A stretch of DNA of 64,000 nt from Agathobaculum massiliense (GTDB lineage: Bacteria; Bacillota; Clostridia; Oscillospirales; Butyricicoccaceae). Under the pieces are notes generated by a model that had not been told where the DNA came from, searched no databases, and was given only the letters and a program-made list of their open reading frames with translations. Made by a program: the position numbers and the translations under genes. The stretch covers positions 2,888,501-2,952,500 of the forward strand of contig NZ_OMPN01000001.1 in NCBI RefSeq assembly GCF_900291975.1, in the 5' to 3' direction. Shown here in pieces: positions 53,879 through 61,747 of the stretch. The stretch's first letter is position 1; the number at the start of each line of letters is the position of its first letter.

Positions 53879-54496
53879 ATGACGTGGGAATTTGAGCAAA
53901 AGGCATGGGCGGCGGGCTATTCCGCAGTCTGCGGCGTGGATGAGGCGGGCCGCGGCCCGATCGCGGGGCCGGTGTGCGCGGCGGCGGTTATCCTGCCGGG
54001 CGGCGTCCAGATCGAAGGGCTGAACGACTCGAAAAAGCTCAGCGAGAAAAAGCGGGAAGCGCTGTTCGACGTGATTACGGAGAACGCGCTCGCTTGGTCG
54101 GTTTCGTTGGTGGATGAAAAGACGATCGACGAGATTAACATACTGCAGGCCACCTATCGCGCGATGCGGCAGGCGGTCGAGGGCCTGACCCGTCCAGCCG
54201 ACTTCGCCTATGTGGATGGCAACCGCTCCGAGGGGCTCGGCTTGCCGCATGAATGCGTGGTCGCGGGCGATGCGAAGATCCCATCGGTCGCGGCGGCCTC
54301 CATTCTCGCCAAGGTGACAAGGGATCGGCTGATGCGCCGGTTTGCGGAGCAGTATCCGGCATATGGTTTTGAAAAGCATAAGGGGTATGAGACACGGGCG
54401 CACGACCAGGCGCTGCTTGCCAACGGGCCATGCCCGATCCACCGGAGGACCTTCCTGAGAAAGTTTTACCAAAAGCATCCGGAGGCGCCGCGATGA
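53879..54496 (+). CDS. rnhB: Ribonuclease HII
   Basis: Removes ribonucleotides from RNA-DNA hybrids. The protein has 205 residues. Catalytic D21 and E22 lie in VDEAGRGPIAGPV; the third acidic residue is in FAYVDGNR near 114, and the C-terminal GYETRAHDQAL segment is typical. The ATG at 53879 has AAAGAGG eight bases upstream. Its TGA overlaps the next ATG. Confidence 0.96.
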   Translation: MTWEFEQKAWAAGYSAVCGVDEAGRGPIAGPVCAAAVILPGGVQIEGLNDSKKLSEKKREALFDVITENALAWSVSLVDEKTIDEINILQATYRAMRQAVEGLTRPADFAYVDGNRSEGLGLPHECVVAGDAKIPSVAAASILAKVTRDRLMRRFAEQYPAYGFEKHKGYETRAHDQALLANGPCPIHRRTFLRKFYQKHPEAPR

Positions 54497-54843
54497 AAGG
54501 CGCGTGGGGGGAGCGCGCGGCGCGCGCCTTTTTGGAGCAGCGCGGCTACCGCACGGAGGCGACCAATTTCCGCACCCGCTTCGGGGAAATCGACATGATT
54601 GCGCGGGATGGGAAATATATTGTATTTATCGAGGTCAAGACGCGGAAAAACGACCGCTTCGCCGCAGCGCGCGAGCATGTGACCGCAGCCAAGCAGGCGC
54701 GCGTCATCGCGGCGGCGGAGGCCTGGCTGCAGGCGCATCCGTCCGGCCTTCAGCCGCGGTTTGACGTGATAGAAGTTTATGGCGAGGAGGGCGCGCCAGT
54801 CCCACCGCGCATCAACCATCTGGAAAACGCCTTTGGAGGGTGA
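54493..54843 (+). CDS. YraN/UPF0102-family nuclease-fold protein
   Basis: The protein has 116 residues. Shows the family motif GEIDMIARD..YIVFIEVKTRK, an endonuclease-like E-D-EVK arrangement, after the N-terminal GERAARAFLEQRGY. Biological role unknown; regularly found after rnhB. Start ATG overlaps the rnhB stop (ATGA) with GGAGG upstream, so it is translationally coupled. Confidence 0.92.
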   Translation: MKGAWGERAARAFLEQRGYRTEATNFRTRFGEIDMIARDGKYIVFIEVKTRKNDRFAAAREHVTAAKQARVIAAAEAWLQAHPSGLQPRFDVIEVYGEEGAPVPPRINHLENAFGG

Positions 54844-54845
54844 GT

Positions 54846-55814
54846 ATGAAGCTGTTCGACCTGCACTGCGACACGCTGTACGAGTGCTGCGAAACCGGCA
54901 GGCGCCTGCGGGAAAACGACCTGCATGTGAACCGCGCCGCCGCACGGAAATACCGCCACTACGCGCAGTTTTTCGCCCTGTTTTGCGGGGCGCGGGCGCC
55001 TTCGGAGACGCTGGCGCGGGAGCGGGACTGCCTGCTTGACACGCCGGCGGACCGCCGCTTGGAACGTATGCTGGAAACCGCGCGGCGCGAGTTCGCGGAT
55101 AATGCGGATTGGCTGTCGTTCTGCCGCTCGGCGGACGATTTGGCGGAGGCGGCGCGGGGCGGCAAGGCCGCAGCCTTTTTGTCCATCGAGGGCGCGGAAC
55201 TGCTGCCGGACCGTCCGGACGCGCTGGATAACGCCTACGAGGCGGGCGTCCGGCTGCTTACCGTGACGTGGAACTACCGCAGCCGTTTCGGCTGCCCCGC
55301 GACGCTCGATCAGGAGGAGGGGTTGACGAACGCGGGGCGGGAGCTGGTGCGCGGCTGTGCGGACAGGGGGATCATCGTTGACGTGTCGCATTTGTCCGAG
55401 CAGGGCTTCTGGGACGTGTGCGAGACGATTGACGGTCCGTTTGTGGCGTCGCACAGCGATTCGCGCGCGCTGTGCCGGCATCCGCGCAATCTGACTGACC
55501 GGCAGTTTGCCGAGATCACGCGGCGCGGCGGGCTGGTCGGCATCAACCTGTACACGCCGTTTTTGGTGCGGCAGAGCGATTCGACCATCGAGGATGCGAT
55601 CGACCATATCGAGCATTTTCTGGGGCTGTATGGGGAGCGGACAGTTGCGCTGGGCTGTGATTTCGACGGATGCGACGAATTGCCGGCCGGTATAGACGGG
55701 CTGGGCGACCTGTACCGCCTCGCGGACCGGATGCTCGCGTTGGGGTACCGGCAGAGCACGGTGGACGGCCTGTTTTATGATAACGCATTTGCGTTTGTAC
55801 AAAAAATGTTGTAA
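54846..55814 (+). CDS. Membrane dipeptidase-family (M19) zinc peptidase
   Basis: The protein has 322 residues. Family metal ligands: H9 and D11 in DLHCDT, Glu in SIEGAELL near 115, and later His in DVSHLSE and ASHSDSRA. GCDFDGCDEL near 275 is the C-terminal signature. Hydrolyses dipeptides, often with D-amino acids. No signal peptide, so cytoplasmic here. The ATG at 54846 has GGAGGGTGAG directly upstream. It sits in a tight run with rnhB and thrC. Confidence 0.88.
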   Translation: MKLFDLHCDTLYECCETGRRLRENDLHVNRAAARKYRHYAQFFALFCGARAPSETLARERDCLLDTPADRRLERMLETARREFADNADWLSFCRSADDLAEAARGGKAAAFLSIEGAELLPDRPDALDNAYEAGVRLLTVTWNYRSRFGCPATLDQEEGLTNAGRELVRGCADRGIIVDVSHLSEQGFWDVCETIDGPFVASHSDSRALCRHPRNLTDRQFAEITRRGGLVGINLYTPFLVRQSDSTIEDAIDHIEHFLGLYGERTVALGCDFDGCDELPAGIDGLGDLYRLADRMLALGYRQSTVDGLFYDNAFAFVQKML

Positions 55815-55835
55815 AAACTGCGGAGGTTTAACAAT

Positions 55836-57329
55836 ATGGATTATGTAAGCACAAGAAACAAAGCGGCTAGGGTGACCGCAGCCTATGCAATCGCCAACGG
55901 CATCGCGCCGGATGGCGGCCTGTACTGCCCAACCGGCTTTCCGGCACTTGCCGCGGAGGACTGGGAAGCGCTGGCGGGCATGGACTATAAGGGGCGCGCG
56001 GCATGCATCCTCGGCAAATTCCTGACGGATTTTTCGGCAGAGGAGCTTGCGGACTACGCGGCCAAGGCCTATGCGGATGAGAAATTCGGCGGCGCGGATA
56101 CCGCGCCGGTCGTGGCGCTCGGCGGGGGCAGGAATATGCTCGAGCTGTGGCATGGGCCGACCTGCGCGTTCAAGGACATGGCGCTGCAGATGTTGCCGCA
56201 TCTGTTGACCGCCTCGCTGCGCAAAACGGGCGAAACGCGTACAGCCTGCATCCTAGTGGCGACATCGGGCGACACGGGAAAGGCTGCGCTCGATGGGTTC
56301 CACGATGTACCGGGAACCAAAATCATGGTTTATTATCCGGTGGATGGCGTGTCCCCCATGCAGAAGCTGCAGATGGTCACGCAGGAGGGCGGAAACGTCG
56401 AGGTGGTTGCCATCCGCGGCAATTTCGATGACGCGCAGAGCGCGGTCAAGCGCATCTTCACGGATGAAAAAACGCGCGAGGAGCTTGATCGGGACGGGAT
56501 GATGCTGTCATCGGCCAATTCGATCAATTGGGGCCGTCTGGCACCGCAGATCGCTTACTATGTGTCGGCTTACTGCGATATGGTCAAAAGCGGCGCGGTG
56601 GAAATGGGCGAAAAGATCAATATCTGCGTCCCGACCGGAAATTTCGGCAACATCCTGGCAGCGTATATTGCAAAGCGGATGGGGCTGCCGGTGAACAAGC
56701 TGATCTGCGCCTCCAACCGCAACAATGTGTTGACCGACTTTTTCAAAAAAGGCGGCGCGTATGACCGGAATCGGGATTTTTACACCACAACCTCCCCGTC
56801 AATGGATATCCTGATCTCCTCCAATCTGGAACGCCTGCTGTTCTTTGCTTCGGATTACGACGACAAGCTGGTCGCGGAGCTGATGGACAAGCTCGCGCGC
56901 GGCGGCAGCTATCAGGTCGCAAAGGATGTGTTTGCGAAAATCGATGCGGACTTCGACGCGGGCTGCTGTGACGACCGTGCCGCCGCGGAAACTATCCGGA
57001 CGCTGTGGGAGACCGAGCATTACCTATGCGATACGCATACGGCGGTTGCGGTGCGGGTATACGAGGATTACCGCGTCCGCACGGGAGATGAGACGCCGGT
57101 TGTGATCGCGTCCACGGCGTCGCCGTTCAAGTTCTGCCGTTCGGTTATCGAGGCGCTCGGCGGGACGCTGGAAAAGGACGACGTGACCCAGCTTGACGTA
57201 CTGACCGCGCTGACGGACACCCCGGCGCCCTCACCGCTCGCCGCGTTGGCGGGCAGGCCCCCGCGCTTTGAGCGCGTGGTGGACAAGGCTGATATCCTTT
57301 CGACCGTCAGCCTGCTGCGGGATCTGTAA
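55836..57329 (+). CDS. thrC: Threonine synthase
   Basis: PLP enzyme that turns O-phospho-homoserine into threonine. 497 residues, the longer class I form. N-terminal MDYVSTRNKA is typical; the PLP lysine is K113 in CAFKDMALQ. SGDTGKAA near 146 and CVPTGNFGNILAAYIAKRMG near 265 bind phosphate and cofactor. GCGGAGG lies nine bases before the ATG. No other threonine genes are adjacent. The next gene starts two bases after its stop. Confidence 0.95.
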   Translation: MDYVSTRNKAARVTAAYAIANGIAPDGGLYCPTGFPALAAEDWEALAGMDYKGRAACILGKFLTDFSAEELADYAAKAYADEKFGGADTAPVVALGGGRNMLELWHGPTCAFKDMALQMLPHLLTASLRKTGETRTACILVATSGDTGKAALDGFHDVPGTKIMVYYPVDGVSPMQKLQMVTQEGGNVEVVAIRGNFDDAQSAVKRIFTDEKTREELDRDGMMLSSANSINWGRLAPQIAYYVSAYCDMVKSGAVEMGEKINICVPTGNFGNILAAYIAKRMGLPVNKLICASNRNNVLTDFFKKGGAYDRNRDFYTTTSPSMDILISSNLERLLFFASDYDDKLVAELMDKLARGGSYQVAKDVFAKIDADFDAGCCDDRAAAETIRTLWETEHYLCDTHTAVAVRVYEDYRVRTGDETPVVIASTASPFKFCRSVIEALGGTLEKDDVTQLDVLTALTDTPAPSPLAALAGRPPRFERVVDKADILSTVSLLRDL

Positions 57330-57331
57330 GC

Positions 57332-58033
57332 ATGGCGCTGTATACGCTGGCCGACCTGCATCTGGCCACGGGTGTGGAAAAGCCGATGGATATTTTCGGC
57401 GGCCGCTGGCAGGGACATACGGACAAGATCGTAACACATTGGCGCGCACTCATCGCGCCGGAGGATACCGTTGTGCTGGGAGGGGATATTTCCTGGGGCA
57501 TCAGCCTTGCGGAAGCAAGGGGGGACTTCGCCCTGATCGACGGGCTGCCGGGCAGAAAGCTGATACTCAAGGGGAACCACGACCTTTGGTGGGAGACCGC
57601 GGCAAAAATGCACCGTTTTTTAGGGGAAAACAGCTTTTCCACGATCGATTTCCTGCATAACAACTGTTTTTTCTATGGCGAAACCGCATTGTGCGGTACG
57701 CGCGGCTGGCCGTTTGAGGAGGACTTCTCCGACCCCCATAACGAGAAAATATTCCGGCGCGAGTTGCTCCGACTGGAGGCATCGCTCAAGCTGGGCGCGG
57801 CGGCGGAGCCGGAGGAGATCATCTGCTTCCTGCATTACCCGCCGCTGTACGCGGGTTTCCGCTGCGGGCCGATGATCGAGCTGATGCAGCGGTACGGCGT
57901 CAGGCGGTGCATTTACGGCCACCTCCACTCGGAAAGCCTGCGCTACGCGGTCGAGGGTGTGCATGAGGGGATAGAATGGCGGCTGGTTTCGGGAGATCAT
58001 GTGGATTTCACCCCGATTTTTCTGAAAAAGTAG
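57332..58033 (+). CDS. Calcineurin-like metallophosphoesterase
   Basis: The protein has 233 residues. Dinuclear metal motifs: D8 and H10 in ADLHL, GGDISW near 51, GNHDLWWE near 77, HYPP near 165 and GHLHSE near 191. Conserved as an uncharacterised phosphoesterase beside thrC-like genes in Clostridia; substrate unknown. Starts two bases after thrC, so it is probably translated by reinitiation. Confidence 0.88.
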   Translation: MALYTLADLHLATGVEKPMDIFGGRWQGHTDKIVTHWRALIAPEDTVVLGGDISWGISLAEARGDFALIDGLPGRKLILKGNHDLWWETAAKMHRFLGENSFSTIDFLHNNCFFYGETALCGTRGWPFEEDFSDPHNEKIFRRELLRLEASLKLGAAAEPEEIICFLHYPPLYAGFRCGPMIELMQRYGVRRCIYGHLHSESLRYAVEGVHEGIEWRLVSGDHVDFTPIFLKK

Positions 58034-58113
58034 AAAAAAGTATGGAAATCCTTATAATAATCTGGTAGAATAACTTAGATACAACAAAGTATTCAAGTAA
58101 GGAGTTTGGCAAC

Positions 58114-59454
58114 ATGGAACTGAAAAATACGGAAAAGCAGGAGCACAGCGTTGTCGCGCTGACGATCGAGGTAACCAAGGCGGAGTTTGAGGCTGCTAAG
58201 GACAAGGCGTTCAAGAAAACCGGCAAAAATATCACGGTCCCGGGCTTCCGTAAGGGCAAGGCGCCGCGCAAGATGATCGAAAAGCTGTACGGCGAGGGCG
58301 TGTTCTTTGAAGAGGCTTTTAATATTGTATATCCGGAAGCGATGGATATGGCCGTGGAGAAGTCCGGTATCAAGCCGGTGGGCCGCGCGGACGTTGACCT
58401 GGGCGACCCTGCGGAAGAGGGCGGCCTGACCATCATCGCCAAGGTGCCGGTCGAGCCGGAGGTCGAGCTGGGCGAATATAAGGGCATTGAAGTGGAAAAG
58501 GAAACGGTCAAGGTCCTCGCCGCGGACGTCAAGGCTGAGCTGAACCGTCTGGCGCAGCGCAACGCGCGCACGGAAACGGTTGACCGCAAGGCGAAGAAGA
58601 ACGACACAGTCGATCTGGACTTCGAGGGCTTTGTCGACGGCCAGCCGTTTGACGGCGGCAAGGCGGAGCATCACGCGCTGACGCTCGGCTCGGGTTCGTT
58701 CATCCCAGGCTTTGAGGACCAGTTGATCGGCTGCAAGGCGGGCGACGAGAAAGACGTTGTCGTAACCTTCCCAGAGGAGTACCATGCCAAGGAGCTGGCC
58801 GGCAAGGAGGCTGTGTTCAAGTGCAAGGTGCATAAGGTTGAGGAAACCATCCTGCCGGAAATGGACGACGAGTTCGCCAAAGACGTGTCCGACACCTGCG
58901 AAACGCTCGACGACCTGAAAAAGGAGATCAGCGACCGCCTGAAGGCGCAGCGTCAGGAAGCGGCCGAGCACGATTTTGAGGATAAGCTGATCGACGGCCT
59001 GATCGCGGTTATGAAAGCGGACATCCCGCAGGCCATGATCGAGAACCAGATCGACTCCGCCGTACAGGATTTCGGCTACCGCATGCAGATGCAGGGCATG
59101 GGGATGGAGCAGTACCTCAAGATGACCGGCACGGATATGAACACGTTCCGCGGCATGTTCCGCGAGCAGGCGGAGCGCCAGGTCAAGACCCGCCTCGCGT
59201 TGCAGAAGCTCGCTGCGCTGGAGAATATCGCAGTTTCCGACACGGAAGTGGATGAGGAATATGGTAAAATGGCGGAGCAGTACGGCATGGAGGTCGATAA
59301 GATCAAGGCTGCCGTTAATGCGGAGGCGCTGCGCGAGGATCTGAAGATCTCGAACGCGCTGGAGTTCCTCAAGAAAAATGCCAAGGTGAAAAAGCCGGCG
59401 GCCAAGAAAAAGTCCGCTGACGAAGCCGAGGCTGCGGAAGATGCGGCGGAGTGA
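58114..59454 (+). CDS. tig: Trigger factor
   Basis: Ribosome-bound chaperone and peptidyl-prolyl isomerase. The protein has 446 residues. The ribosome-docking signature GFRKGKAPRKM lies at about residues 45-55. The FKBP domain (about 150-240) has DTVDLDFEGFVDG and GSFIPGFEDQL. The C-terminal helical chaperone domain ends in a Lys/Ala/Glu-rich tail. AAGGAG lies ten bases before the ATG. Followed by clpP-clpX-lon, the usual quality-control cluster. Confidence 0.96.
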   Translation: MELKNTEKQEHSVVALTIEVTKAEFEAAKDKAFKKTGKNITVPGFRKGKAPRKMIEKLYGEGVFFEEAFNIVYPEAMDMAVEKSGIKPVGRADVDLGDPAEEGGLTIIAKVPVEPEVELGEYKGIEVEKETVKVLAADVKAELNRLAQRNARTETVDRKAKKNDTVDLDFEGFVDGQPFDGGKAEHHALTLGSGSFIPGFEDQLIGCKAGDEKDVVVTFPEEYHAKELAGKEAVFKCKVHKVEETILPEMDDEFAKDVSDTCETLDDLKKEISDRLKAQRQEAAEHDFEDKLIDGLIAVMKADIPQAMIENQIDSAVQDFGYRMQMQGMGMEQYLKMTGTDMNTFRGMFREQAERQVKTRLALQKLAALENIAVSDTEVDEEYGKMAEQYGMEVDKIKAAVNAEALREDLKISNALEFLKKNAKVKKPAAKKKSADEAEAAEDAAE

Positions 59455-59676
59455 TCCGCTTTCCGCGCAAAAAGTATAAGGAGTGCGGGGCGGACGTGCA
59501 GCCGCCCCGGTAAAAAAGCCGCGGCACCGCGCGGCTCTTTTACGCTGGAACCCGCAGGGAGGAACCGGCGGCCGCCGTCTTTCTGCATGCGGGACGGAGG
59601 AGCGGGTGTTTCCGCGCCCTGTATCCCGCCGGATGGAAGCGCGCCGCATCCACCTCTCTTGGAAAGGAGTCTTAAC
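59455..59676 (+). promoter_or_regulatory. Structured GC-rich tig-clpP intergenic region
   Basis: A hairpin GGGGCGG..CCGCCCC (59487-59508) is followed by a terminator-like AAAAGCCGCG..CGCGGCT with CTTTT (59512-59543). A further complex structure built on GCGGGA..TCCCGC (about 59586-59633) precedes the ribosome site. No CtsR heptad (GGTCAAA) is seen. An ORF through this region lacks a ribosome site. Confidence 0.5.
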
Positions 59677-60258
59677 GTGAGTTTAGTCCCAATGGTTATC
59701 GAGCAGACCGGACGCGGCGAGCGTTCGTTCGACATTTATTCCCGCCTGCTCAATGACCGCATCGTCATGCTCTGCGAGGAGGTCAATGACACGACCGCGT
59801 CGCTGGTCGTCGCTCAACTGCTGTATCTGGAGGCGCAGGATCCGGATAAGGATATCTCGCTGTATATCAACAGCCCCGGCGGTTCGGTCACGGCGGGCAT
59901 GGCGATCTACGACACTATGAATTATATCAAATGCGATGTTTCGACCATCTGCATCGGCATGGCCGCCTCGATGGGCGCATTCCTGCTGTCTTCGGGCGCG
60001 AAGGGCAAGCGCTATGCGCTTCCCAACGCGGAGATTATGATCCATCAGCCCTCTGCGGGTACGCAGGGCCAGATCACGGATATGGCGATCCATCTCAAGC
60101 GGTTGGAGATCATCAAAAAGCGCATGAACAAGATCCTGTCGGAAAATACCGGCAAGCCGATCGAGGTCGTGACTGCGGACTGCGAGCGCGACAATTTCAT
60201 GTCTGCGGAGGAAGCGGTAGAATACGGCTTGATCGATAAGGTGTTCGACAAGCATTGA
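59677..60258 (+). CDS. clpP: ATP-dependent Clp protease proteolytic subunit
   Basis: Serine protease that forms a two-ring 14-mer and works with ClpX. The protein has 193 residues, exactly typical. Catalytic triad S98 (GMAASMG), H123 (MIHQPSAG) and D172. The start is GTG at 59677, giving the family N-terminus [20 protein letters not shown], with AAAGGAG seven bases upstream. clpX starts 39 bases later. Confidence 0.97.
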   Translation: MSLVPMVIEQTGRGERSFDIYSRLLNDRIVMLCEEVNDTTASLVVAQLLYLEAQDPDKDISLYINSPGGSVTAGMAIYDTMNYIKCDVSTICIGMAASMGAFLLSSGAKGKRYALPNAEIMIHQPSAGTQGQITDMAIHLKRLEIIKKRMNKILSENTGKPIEVVTADCERDNFMSAEEAVEYGLIDKVFDKH

Positions 60259-60297
60259 GGAAACACAAAAAGGCAATTAGCCGGATAGAGGTGCCAT

Positions 60298-61614
60298 ATG
60301 CCGAATTATGATGATGAAAAAACGCTGAAATGCTCTTTCTGCGGCAAGCCGCAGAATCGGGTGCGCAAACTGATTGCCGGTCCGGGCGTGTATATTTGCG
60401 ACGAGTGCATCGGCGTATGCACCAGCATTTTGGACGATGAGCTGGATTTTTCCGCGGACGAACGCGAAGAAACCACGATGATCCAGCCCGAGCGCCTGCC
60501 GACCCCGCAGGAGCTTAAGGCCGTGCTCGATGAGTATGTCATCGGGCAGGACCGCGCGAAGGTCGCGCTGTCCGTTGCGGTATACAACCACTATAAGCGC
60601 ATTTACCATCCGGATACCGAGGTGGAGCTGCAAAAATCCAATATTCTGATGCTGGGGCCGTCCGGTTCCGGCAAGACGCTGCTCGCACAGACGCTGGCCA
60701 AGACCTTGCAGGTCCCGTTCGCCATTGCGGACGCGACCACGCTGACTGAGGCCGGCTACGTGGGCGAGGATGTGGAAAACATCTTGCTCCGTCTGATACA
60801 GGCAGCGGATTTTGACGTGGAACTGGCGGAGCACGGTATTATCTATGTCGATGAGATCGACAAGATCGCCCGTAAGAGCGAAAACCCCTCGATCACGCGC
60901 GATGTGTCGGGCGAGGGCGTGCAGCAGGCGCTTCTCAAGATGCTGGAGGGTACGACGGCAAACGTCCCGCCGCAGGGCGGCCGCAAACATCCGCATCAGG
61001 AGTTTATCCAGATTGATACGACCAATATCCTGTTCATCTGCGGCGGCGCGTTCGATGGGATCGAGGGTATCATCCAGAGACGCATCGGCAAGCAGGGGAT
61101 GGGCTTTGGGTCCGAGGTGAAGGGCAAGCAGGAGGATCAGACCGACCGCCTGCTGGCGCAGATCGAGCCGCATGATCTGATGAAATACGGCCTGATTCCC
61201 GAGCTGATCGGCCGCCTGCCGGCGATCGTGTCGCTGGATACGCTGGACGAAGCGGCGCTCGTGCGCATCCTGCAGGAGCCAAAAAACGCGCTTGTCAAGC
61301 AGTATGAGACGCTGTTTGCGATGGATGGCGTCGCGCTCTCGTTTGAGCCGGAGGCGCTCGCCAAGGTGGCGGAGATCGCGCTGCAGCGCAAGACCGGCGC
61401 GCGCGGGCTGCGTGGCGTGCTGGAAAGCGTGATGACCGATATCATGTTCCGTATACCGTCCGATGAGACGGTCAACCGCGTCACAATCACCCGCGATGTG
61501 GTAGAGGGCAAAAGCGAGCCGCTCCTGGGATACGGCGCGCGGCTTGCGCTGCCGCCCGCAGGGAAAAAGGACGCCGATGTCGAAAAACTGGCCATGCCGA
61601 ATATAAGCGCATAA
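60298..61614 (+). CDS. clpX: ATP-dependent Clp protease ATP-binding subunit ClpX
   Basis: AAA+ unfoldase that delivers substrates to ClpP. The protein has 438 residues. The zinc-binding domain has C12, C15, C34 and C37. Walker A GPSGSGKT near 120, Walker [11 protein letters not shown] near 183, and the pore loop GYVGEDVEN near 152 are present, as is the IGF-type ClpP loop region (KQGMGFGSE). The start follows AGAGGTG. Same transcript as clpP is likely. Confidence 0.97.
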   Translation: MPNYDDEKTLKCSFCGKPQNRVRKLIAGPGVYICDECIGVCTSILDDELDFSADEREETTMIQPERLPTPQELKAVLDEYVIGQDRAKVALSVAVYNHYKRIYHPDTEVELQKSNILMLGPSGSGKTLLAQTLAKTLQVPFAIADATTLTEAGYVGEDVENILLRLIQAADFDVELAEHGIIYVDEIDKIARKSENPSITRDVSGEGVQQALLKMLEGTTANVPPQGGRKHPHQEFIQIDTTNILFICGGAFDGIEGIIQRRIGKQGMGFGSEVKGKQEDQTDRLLAQIEPHDLMKYGLIPELIGRLPAIVSLDTLDEAALVRILQEPKNALVKQYETLFAMDGVALSFEPEALAKVAEIALQRKTGARGLRGVLESVMTDIMFRIPSDETVNRVTITRDVVEGKSEPLLGYGARLALPPAGKKDADVEKLAMPNISA

Positions 61615-61627
61615 AACGATGAAAAAT

Positions 61628-61662
61628 GTGGGCGGGACGTTCGTTTCGCCCGCTTTTTTGCT
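61628..61662 (+). terminator. Terminator after clpX
   Basis: Imperfect stem GGGCGGGACG/TTTCGCCC followed by CGCTTTTTTGCTTTTTT. It separates clpPX from lon. Confidence 0.65.
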
Positions 61663-61682
61663 TTTTTGACAGTATGCGGCGC

Positions 61683-61711
61683 TTTACAAGCGACAAAAAA
61701 TATACTATACT
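61683..61711 (+). promoter_or_regulatory. Promoter of lon
   Basis: TTTACA, 17 bases, TATACT, 36 bases before the start codon. No CtsR or CIRCE site is visible. Confidence 0.75.
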
Positions 61712-61747
61712 GACTTTATTCAACTATTTTCCGCAAGGAGAGGAACT

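Noticed and set aside
61666..61671. TTGACA just after the clpX terminator as a lon -35 box
   Set aside because: Seventeen bases downstream there is no -10-like hexamer; the TTTACA/TATACT pair fits much better.
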